From Succinivibrionaceae bacterium UBA3769 (GTDB taxonomy: Bacteria > Pseudomonadota > Gammaproteobacteria > Enterobacterales > Succinivibrionaceae), in NCBI GenBank assembly GCA_002372325.1, contig DFFT01000096.1:5228-16957 (forward strand): a DNA stretch of 11,730 bases, written 5' to 3'. Every line of letters begins with the position of its first letter. Position 1 is the stretch's first letter. Position numbers and translations under genes: made by a program. Shown piece by piece: positions 7,295 through 11,730 of this stretch. The notes beneath the pieces are model-generated. The model was given only the letters and a program-made list of their open reading frames with translations. It made no database searches and was not told the origin of the DNA.

Positions 7295-7812
7295 CAATTC
7301 CCGCCAGCGAAGAATTCTGGGATATGGCCCGGGTGGAGCATCGTTCCCAGCAGGAGCTGGAATTTGTCAATGCCGGGGATCATATCAGGAATAACGTGCT
7401 CCTCAACTATGAGCAGCTGGGAACCCTGTGGATGACCCGGGTGAACAGCAGCATCTACCATAACCTCGTGCTCCGGGATACGGATGCCAAAGCCGTGGTA
7501 GGGCTGGTATGCTATCAGTACTATGTGGGAAATGCCTACATCCGTTCCTTTTATCTCCTGCCCGGATATGAAAACCGCCGCCTGGGACAGCTGCTCCTGA
7601 ATGCCATGCTGAAGGAGGTTAAAAAATCCCGGAAGGCCGCCACGGTGAGACTGGAGGTTTTTGAAACCAACGCCATGGCCCGGAGATTCTACGAAAGAAA
7701 CGGCTTCCGGTACCGGGAATTTGATTTTCCGGCCCAGCTGGGGGGATCGGCCCGGAACAGCTTTGATCAGTACGGGATGCCCATTCTCCATATGGTGCTC
7801 CCCATTAACTGA
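7279..7812 (+). CDS. GNAT-family N-acetyltransferase
   Basis: Transfers an acetyl group from acetyl-CoA to an unknown amine. The 177-residue length fits a single GNAT domain. Motif A is the strand IRSFYLLPGY followed by the CoA pyrophosphate loop ENRRLGQLLL (98-107). Motif B is VRLEVFETNAMARRFYERNG (123-142), with N131 and Y138 in the usual places. In the Q/RxxGxG/A loop the first Gly position is occupied by Arg101 and the second is Gly103. It starts with GTG at 7279, inside the end of the preceding lipoprotein gene, with GGGAGA at 7265-7270 at good spacing. The 16-base overlap suggests translational coupling, although a functional link to the lipoprotein is not evident. A terminator follows. 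Confidence 0.85.
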   Translation: MSIQVAIPASEEFWDMARVEHRSQQELEFVNAGDHIRNNVLLNYEQLGTLWMTRVNSSIYHNLVLRDTDAKAVVGLVCYQYYVGNAYIRSFYLLPGYENRRLGQLLLNAMLKEVKKSRKAATVRLEVFETNAMARRFYERNGFRYREFDFPAQLGGSARNSFDQYGMPILHMVLPIN

Positions 7813-7844
7813 TGCGTTGCTGACTTAGCGTGTTTTTGAAAAGG

Positions 7845-7880
7845 AGGGCTTCTCTGGTATTCAGCTGGGGAAGCCTTTTT
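7845..7880 (+). terminator. Intrinsic terminator after the GNAT gene
   Basis: GGCTTCTC (7847-7854) pairs with GGGAAGCC (7868-7875) with one G-U pair and a 13-base loop, followed by TTTTT (7876-7880). It lies 34 bases after the stop codon. Confidence 0.85.
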
Positions 7881-8156
7881 ATATGCCGTTCTCTCCGGCG
7901 CCTGCCATCTCCGGGAGGGACGGGGCAGCATAGAATGCCCTTCCTTAATTTATTCCCCATTTCATCAGCTTTCGTCATTTCCAGCGTTTCTTTGCTCCAT
8001 TTTCTGCTGCTTTCAATCAGAGCTCCCTGATTCTCAGGCATCTTCCGGCAGAGGCTGACAGGTTGCCGGCGTGCCGGCTTTCGGGCTTCCCGCCCCCGAT
8101 CAAAAACGAAAGCAGCAGCAAACTGAAAAAATAATTAAGGAGCCCGGGATTTTTTC
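7881..8156. other. Non-coding stretch with short hairpins
   Basis: No supported gene was found. Small inverted repeats are present: GGGCA/TGCCC (7923-7927, 7936-7940), CCTGA/TCAGG (8026-8030, 8034-8038), and two GCCGGC palindromes at 8065-8070 and 8073-8078. Frames of 66 and 78 codons in this area lack clear ribosome sites and cross the terminator at 7845-7880. Confidence 0.5.
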
Positions 8157-8186
8157 TTGACTTTTCGGGGTATAAATTAGTATATT
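8157..8186 (+). promoter_or_regulatory. Sigma70-type promoter at the start of the accessory block
   Basis: TTGACT (8157-8162) and TATATT (8181-8186) each match consensus at five of six positions, separated by 18 bases in AT-rich sequence. Transcription would start near 8193, giving a leader of about 290 bases before the start codon at 8482. This is the best promoter match in the window. Confidence 0.6.
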
Positions 8187-8252
8187 TAATGTTGCTGACA
8201 GCGTTTCTTTTGCTGTGTTCAGTCGGCTATTTATCATGATATAAGTCATAAG

Positions 8253-8377
8253 CCTGTTTGCGCGCTTTAAGGCTGCAAACAGGATCAGGAAAACCTGAAT
8301 AATTAAGGAAACCCAAAGATTCAGGGATCATGGGTTCCGCAGGTTATGCAATGCGAACCGGCCATCTGTTCAGGTTC
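8253..8377 (+). promoter_or_regulatory. Structured leader with competing hairpins
   Basis: A perfect 9-bp stem CCTGTTTGC/GCAAACAGG (8253-8261, 8275-8283) is followed by TCAGG-AAAA-CCTGA (8285-8298). The segment CCTGAAT (8294-8300) can alternatively pair with ATTCAGG (8319-8325), so the two stems exclude each other. GGAAACCC (8307-8314) can pair with GGGTTCC (8332-8338), and GAACC (8355-8359) with GGTTC (8333-8337 or 8373-8377). No T-run ends a stem, so a transcriptional attenuator is not evident. No known riboswitch class is recognised. Confidence 0.4.
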
Positions 8378-8485
8378 TCTGTTTGCCTTATCGTCTTCTT
8401 TTCCGGATTTTTTTTCCGCCGGTTTTCCGGATTCCGGACATTCCTTATCGGACTTGTTTTTGACTTTCTGGGAGATACGCCATGA
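8351..8485 (+). CDS. Possible 44-residue membrane peptide coupled to the next gene
   Basis: The frame encodes a Phe-rich hydrophobic peptide beginning MRTGHLFRF, with a hydrophobic stretch at about 11-22, a basic RR turn, and a second stretch at about 31-40 (FLIGLVFDFL). AGG at 8341-8343 lies seven bases before the ATG. A longer version could start in frame at 8330, but its ribosome site is too close. The stop TGA overlaps the start of the next gene as ATGA, the classic translational-coupling arrangement. It could be a leader peptide, a small membrane protein, or a chance frame in T-rich DNA. Repeats of TTTTCCGGATT at 8399-8409 and 8423-8433 create part of its FSGF pattern. Plausible but unproven. 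Confidence 0.3.
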   Translation: MRTGHLFRFSVCLIVFFSGFFFRRFSGFRTFLIGLVFDFLGDTP

Positions 8486-9282
8486 GTGAAATATGCTATC
8501 AGGACATTTTGCGGGAGAAACAGGCTGCCCTTGCTGAAATGGGACTTCCTCCGGTTTTTAAGCGGTATTCCGGTTCCTGGCTCCGTTATCTTTTAGACGG
8601 GGAAGTTTTTCAGGAATTTGCCCTGAGCGCGGTGAGCCGCTGGTTTGTTCCCGAATTTAAACCGGAAAACTTCACTGGTTCCTTTGATCTCAGCCGGGAC
8701 GGCGGCAATACTATAACCAGCGCTTTGGAGTACATTTTCGGGATAGATGATAAATACGTGAATCCGGATGGCGCAGCCGGCGCTTCTGATAATGACACCG
8801 CCTACAAGGGCCTTATCCTGGACTCCTTTTACATTTCCTGGGAACACATTACCCTGTCCAAGAAGAAAAAGAAGCAGCTTCTAAGAGGGTTCGGGATAAC
8901 AAGATGGCTTAAAGTGCAGTTTGTGGTCAGAAGAAGCAGCGCCAATCTGCTGCGGCCGGACAAATGGGAGAGCTTTTATGCTGTAATGCAGGAGAGAGAG
9001 GTCAACGGAGTAATTGTCAGAAAACCTGATTTCAACGGCCTTAACATTCTTGAAATAGAGCCCCTGAAATTCCGGAACCGGAAGGAAGCCCCCGATCCGG
9101 GAGATTTTCTGGAGAACTTCATGAGTTTTGTCACTGCGGAAACTCCGGAGAATTCCATCCTGGCTGCAGAGCGAGCCGGGGCCCTCTTAGATGATGTGGT
9201 AAGAAGAGATCTGGAGTTTATGACCGATGAGCAAAAATGGGCGGCTTACCTTGAAGAGCTCCGCAGCGTCAGAAGGGATTAA
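8482..9282 (+). CDS. Hypothetical protein, 266 residues
   Basis: Family not recognised. It is soluble and mixed alpha/beta in character, with no signal peptide or membrane segment. Visible features are an aromatic N-terminal third (SGSWLRYLLDGEVFQEF, SRWFVPEF); a basic cluster SKKKKKQLLRG near residues 126-136; a run of beta-like segments around 140-195 (LKVQFVVRR, NGVIVRKP, LNILEIEPLKF); and an amphipathic charged C-terminus ending in EQKWAAYLEELRSVRRD. GGGAG lies at 8470-8474, eight bases before the ATG, supporting this start. It is the first full-length gene after the promoter at 8157-8186 and may be coupled to the small ORF before it. The basic cluster could bind nucleic acid, but this is only a guess. 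No catalytic motif was identified. Confidence 0.7.
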   Translation: MSEICYQDILREKQAALAEMGLPPVFKRYSGSWLRYLLDGEVFQEFALSAVSRWFVPEFKPENFTGSFDLSRDGGNTITSALEYIFGIDDKYVNPDGAAGASDNDTAYKGLILDSFYISWEHITLSKKKKKQLLRGFGITRWLKVQFVVRRSSANLLRPDKWESFYAVMQEREVNGVIVRKPDFNGLNILEIEPLKFRNRKEAPDPGDFLENFMSFVTAETPENSILAAERAGALLDDVVRRDLEFMTDEQKWAAYLEELRSVRRD

Positions 9283-9314
9283 GGCGTGCCCGGCCCAACC
9301 AGCGTGCCGTTGTC

Positions 9315-9400
9315 CTGAAAAGCCCAGGATTTCCTGAAGATCTTCATCAGCCGGAATCCGGCAGACCCCGCAAACTGAAAAGCCCCGGATTTCCTGAAGA
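9315..9400. repeat. 26-bp direct repeat with exactly 60-bp period
   Basis: Copies at 9315-9340 and 9375-9400 differ at one base (A9326 versus C9386) and share the core GGATTTCCTGAAGA. The first copy contains CAGGA-TT-TCCTG and overlaps a perfect 12-bp palindrome TGAAGATCTTCA (9335-9346). The hairpin GCCGG-AAT-CCGGC sits between the copies. It lies in the 213-base gap 9283-9495, which has no supported gene. Function unknown. Confidence 0.7.
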
Positions 9401-9455
9401 GCAGATACGCTGCTGATGATTTCCGCGGCTCTCATGAACACACTATCAGGATACA

Positions 9456-9489
9456 GCCGCTGTAAGGATATTGCCGCTGCAAGGACATA
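9456..9489 (+). repeat. 17-bp tandem duplication carrying two ribosome-site-like motifs
   Basis: GCCGCTGTAAGGATATT (9456-9472) is followed directly by GCCGCTGCAAGGACATA (9473-9489), with 14 of 17 bases identical. Each copy contains AAGGA. The second AAGGA (9481-9485) lies ten bases before the ATG at 9496, so the duplication offers two possible Shine-Dalgarno sites. Confidence 0.55.
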
Positions 9490-9495
9490 GCTGAG

Positions 9496-10050
9496 ATGAT
9501 TATTTCTGAGTTACAGGAACTTAATGAAATCTCCACTGTTTCAAGGAGCGCCGGCTCCGGGGGGGACGGAATATGCATAGCCGTCACCCCTGACCGGAAC
9601 AGAGCGGGAGAAGAGTACTTCAGGGCCTATAATGCTTTTTCAGCGTTAAAAGCGGAAAAAATGATCAGAATTCTGTTCCGGAAACCTGAGTACGTGTTTA
9701 TCGGCAACAGAAGAGCCGATGACTGGATTTTGTCTTTGTCTGAAAAGAGAGAACTTGTTCAGTTTTTAAGAAAAGAGGCAATGCTTACGGACTCCCTTGG
9801 GATTGTTCATCATGTTCCGGTGTTTCAAAAAGCTATCGTCCTTTTTAACTACGAGAGAGGACTTGGTGATTCACCGGAAGAGGCGTTTTCCTTAATGCAG
9901 GAGACAGACCAGGAGGGGTACCTCCCGCTAGACCTGGAAATGCCTGACTATACCGCACTGGAGCAGCTATGCCCCTTGGAGAATGCATCGCCTTCAGGGG
10001 CTCACTCTCTTGCAGAGGAGCATCTGTTCTCTGCAACAGGGCGTAAATAA
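9496..10050 (+). CDS. Hypothetical protein, 184 residues
   Basis: Family not recognised. No signal peptide or membrane helix is seen. After a loose N-terminus with a Gly/Ser-rich patch (SAGSGGDG, about 19-26), the protein shows alternating beta and helix-like segments: GICIAVTPDRN, KMIRILFRKPEYVFIGNRR, a charged helix SEKRELVQFLRKEA, then HVPVFQKAIVLFNYERGLG and an acidic PLDLEMPDYTALEQL. The last roughly 25 residues look disordered. The start is supported by AAGGA ten bases upstream. It lies on the same strand as the unrecognised genes on either side and is probably co-transcribed with the next gene, 47 bases downstream, since no terminator separates them. A two-gene module with the acidic downstream protein is possible but not shown. 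Confidence 0.65.
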   Translation: MIISELQELNEISTVSRSAGSGGDGICIAVTPDRNRAGEEYFRAYNAFSALKAEKMIRILFRKPEYVFIGNRRADDWILSLSEKRELVQFLRKEAMLTDSLGIVHHVPVFQKAIVLFNYERGLGDSPEEAFSLMQETDQEGYLPLDLEMPDYTALEQLCPLENASPSGAHSLAEEHLFSATGRK

Positions 10051-10097
10051 AATGCGATCTGACATGTTTTTCAACTGAGCGAATTAAGGAAATAATT

Positions 10098-10460
10098 ATG
10101 GAATCAGAGATTATGGAACCCGAGAATAATGAAAATGAGCTTGTTTTCGAGATGATTACTTTTTCAAAAAAGAATCATAAAAGCCTGCCTGCCAATCTTT
10201 GCATTTCAACAAGCGAATTTGGATTTGATGACCCGAAAATTAAAATCCAGCAGGACACTGATGAAGAAATCCATATGGAACATGCATTCTTTATGACTGT
10301 TCCTGAAAAGGAAATCATCGGCGATCCCGGAATACTGGATAATGAGATGCTCGACTATTTCAGAACATTTATTGATAACAACGAAGAAGCTCTAATCAAA
10401 TTCTGGTATGAGGGGAAGAATTTAGATACCATGGACGTTATCGATTCATTAATTTTCTGA
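10098..10460 (+). CDS. Hypothetical acidic protein, 120 residues
   Basis: Family not recognised. Counting from the translation gives 28 Asp/Glu against 9 Lys/Arg (one Arg only), so it is strongly acidic. The first 15 residues are a low-complexity Glu/Asn segment. The C-terminus FIDNNEEALIKFWYEGKN, followed by LDTMDVIDSLIF, looks like a helix pair. AAGGA at 10086-10090 gives a well-placed ribosome site. The gene is visibly more AT-rich than the left half of the window and uses few Arg codons, which suggests a different origin. Strong acidity would fit an antitoxin, a DNA mimic or an anti-restriction protein, especially beside a methyltransferase relic and an AlbA_2 gene. That is inference only, and many unrelated small proteins are acidic. 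Confidence 0.65.
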   Translation: MESEIMEPENNENELVFEMITFSKKNHKSLPANLCISTSEFGFDDPKIKIQQDTDEEIHMEHAFFMTVPEKEIIGDPGILDNEMLDYFRTFIDNNEEALIKFWYEGKNLDTMDVIDSLIF

Positions 10461-10514
10461 AAGCAGGATGTTCATTGAAATCACCTTTCTGAAAAGGATA
10501 AGCTTAACCAGTAG

Positions 10515-10643
10515 ATGAGCTCCGCATTTTCTTTCAAAGAAAAGATCCATCACCTCGCCAATCAGATGATTGCGATAGATCTCGATGATGGCGCAAAGGT
10601 TAACCACGTCAGGAACCCGGATGCGCCGGCTAAGATTAGATAA
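10515..10643 (+). pseudogene. Relic of an adenine DNA methyltransferase C-terminus (PglX/Eco57I type)
   Basis: A 42-codon frame contains KIHHLANQMIAIDLDDGAKV and ends APAKIR. From memory, PglX/BrxX and related Eco57I-type N6-adenine methyltransferases end with a helix of this kind followed by IDLDDGVKVNYxKFGDVLAKIK. The match runs to the natural stop, with degenerate positions (VNY to VNH, KFGDVL to RNPDAP). A TAG stands immediately before the ATG in the same frame (10512-10514), and the catalytic body of a methyltransferase (NPPF/Y motif) is absent upstream. This is most simply a leftover 3' end after deletion or replacement. It could instead be a small domesticated ORF, since it stops 12 bases before the next gene. 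The family link rests on motif recall and has not been searched. Confidence 0.5.
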
Positions 10644-10655
10644 GGCTTTGCGGTC

Positions 10656-11730
10656 ATGAACATAGAAGAACTTCTTCACGGTCAGTCCGGGAATATCGAG
10701 TATCAGGAAAAGCTGCCAGATAACTCGGATAAATACATGAAAACCGTTGTCGCTTTCGCCAATTCTCAGGGCGGCAAAATTGTTTTCGTCATTCCTGACG
10801 GCACCAAAAGAATTGTCGGAATTGATGCTGACATCCTATATCAGGTGATGGACAGCATAGAGGCAGCGATTTATCGTTCCTGCGAACCCGCCATTGTTCC
10901 TGACATTGAACCTTGCACTGCCGATGGAAAGAATCTCATTGTTGTCACGGTATCTCCGGGAGCGCAAAGGCCTTACTATCTGAAATCCCAGGGAAAGAAG
11001 GGCGGAACGTATATACGCATCGAGGGGACAACACGGCCGGCGCCTCCCGAAACAATCAGGGATCTTGAATTGGAGGGAGCTAATATTCCCTGGGACGCGC
11101 TTCCCTGCATAGGATTTAAAGTCACCAGGGAAGCAATTGAAAAGCTCTGCAAAGACATGAACCGGTACAGAAGGGAACTAAAGAACAGAAAAGACCTGCC
11201 GGAAGTTACAGAAACAAATCTGGAAAACTGGAAGCTTATTACCAAAAACAGTGATGGCTGTATCGCCTCCAACGCCTTTGCTCTTCTGACTTCAGAGCAT
11301 TTTCAGCTGGCAAAAACCCAGTGCGCGGTTTTCAAGGGCACCGACAGAGTGGTTTTTCTTGATAAGCGCGATTACACAGGGCCTCTTTATGAACAGATAG
11401 AGGAAGCCGTCATGTTTGTGCTGAGAAACATCAGACTCGGGGCTGAAATCAGAGGCATTCGCCGAGTTGAGTCATACGAACTCCCGGAGGATGCCATAAG
11501 GGAAATGATAATAAATGCTCATTGTCACCGCAATTATAATGAACCGTCCTCTGTTCAAGTAGCGGTATATGATGATCGTTTGGAGGTTACTTCCCCCGGA
11601 GGGTTATATAAAGGCTTAACCATTGAACAAGCGATGCAGGGGCATTCAACATTACGAAACCGTATCATTGCGAACGTTTTTTGTCAGATGGGCCTTATAG
11701 AATCGTGGGGAACCGGCCTTCGCAGAATAA
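10656..11730 (+). CDS. AlbA_2 (Schlafen-like) / HATPase_c_4 protein, 3' end outside the window
   Basis: The frame is open from ATG 10656 to the right edge (358 codons, no stop). The N-terminal AlbA_2 domain shows IEYQEKL (14-20), AFANSQGG (33-40) and GTYIRIEGTTRPAPPETI. The C-terminal HATPase_c_4 domain of COG2865 (putative transcriptional regulators often mislabelled RecG-like) shows AIREMIINAHCHRNY (280-294; usual form NAxxHRDY), YDDRLEVTSPGGL, and the diagnostic IESWGTGLRRI at the edge. A winged-helix region is expected beyond the window. Such proteins are nucleic-acid-associated regulators or effectors common in restriction and defence loci. One departure: the usual GGxLxIGVxDdG reads GGKIVFVIPDG, with Val45 for the conserved Gly. 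The start has only a modest AAGG ten bases upstream. It follows the methyltransferase relic by 12 bases. Confidence 0.88.
   Translation, partial: MNIEELLHGQSGNIEYQEKLPDNSDKYMKTVVAFANSQGGKIVFVIPDGTKRIVGIDADILYQVMDSIEAAIYRSCEPAIVPDIEPCTADGKNLIVVTVSPGAQRPYYLKSQGKKGGTYIRIEGTTRPAPPETIRDLELEGANIPWDALPCIGFKVTREAIEKLCKDMNRYRRELKNRKDLPEVTETNLENWKLITKNSDGCIASNAFALLTSEHFQLAKTQCAVFKGTDRVVFLDKRDYTGPLYEQIEEAVMFVLRNIRLGAEIRGIRRVESYELPEDAIREMIINAHCHRNYNEPSSVQVAVYDDRLEVTSPGGLYKGLTIEQAMQGHSTLRNRIIANVFCQMGLIESWGTGLRRI

Noticed and set aside
7805..8041. 78-codon minus-strand frame in the gap after the GNAT gene
   Set aside because: It crosses the GNAT terminator and has no properly spaced ribosome site or recognisable motif.
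9187..9441. 84-codon minus-strand frame with an LQEIxGFS repeat
   Set aside because: The repeat simply reflects the 60-bp-spaced DNA repeat, and the frame is antisense to the end of the 266-residue gene.
9283..9495. Possible CRISPR-like array from the 26-bp repeats
   Set aside because: There are only two copies, with a 34-base intervening sequence that itself forms a hairpin, and no cas genes are present.
10527..10543. 17-base palindrome TTTTCTTT-C-AAAGAAAA
   Set aside because: It falls within the Phe/Lys codons of the methyltransferase-tail ORF and is low-complexity A/T-rich sequence, so it is probably not a site in its own right.
10449..10679. 76-codon minus-strand frame starting with GTG
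   Set aside because: It is antisense to the methyltransferase-tail relic and overlaps the ends of both neighbouring genes; no motif or ribosome site is seen.

Overview
The window looks like chromosomal DNA from a Gram-negative bacterium, most likely a gammaproteobacterium and perhaps a gut or rumen Succinivibrionaceae-type organism. The reasons are two lipobox lipoproteins, one resembling LoiP/YcaL-type M48 proteins, a proteobacterial-style NadK and a transmembrane chemoreceptor. The taxonomic guess is an inference from protein style and not a search result. No rRNA, tRNA, CRISPR array or intact insertion sequence was seen.

Left part (1 to about 7,880), housekeeping and cell-envelope genes: a pyridoxal/pyridoxamine kinase (184-1035, +); a methyl-accepting chemotaxis protein (1354-3321, +); convergent to it, NAD kinase nadK (3468-4445, -), with one intrinsic terminator for each strand between the two; then a Sel1-repeat lipoprotein (4906-6351, +), a strong terminator, an M48-like lipoprotein whose HExxH motif reads HALAH (6461-7294, +), and a GTG-started GNAT acetyltransferase overlapping it by 16 bases (7279-7812, +), closed by another terminator.

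Right part (about 7,880 to 11,730), accessory in character: a long non-coding stretch leads to a good sigma70-type promoter (8157-8186) and a roughly 290-base leader full of competing hairpins. The leader contains a possible small membrane-peptide ORF (8351-8485) that overlaps the next start codon in an ATGA. Three unrecognised genes follow on the same strand (8482-9282, 9496-10050, 10098-10460), separated by spacers with short direct repeats. Next is a 42-codon ORF (10515-10643) that resembles the extreme C-terminus of PglX/Eco57I-type adenine DNA methyltransferases, so it is probably a relic. The last gene encodes an AlbA_2 (Schlafen-like) plus HATPase_c_4 protein (10656 to beyond the right edge). 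It is left open by the window boundary.

The AlbA_2 gene, the methyltransferase-tail relic and the unrecognised genes together suggest the edge of a decaying or rearranged restriction/defence island. This is the part most likely to hold something undescribed, but the sequence alone does not prove a defence function.
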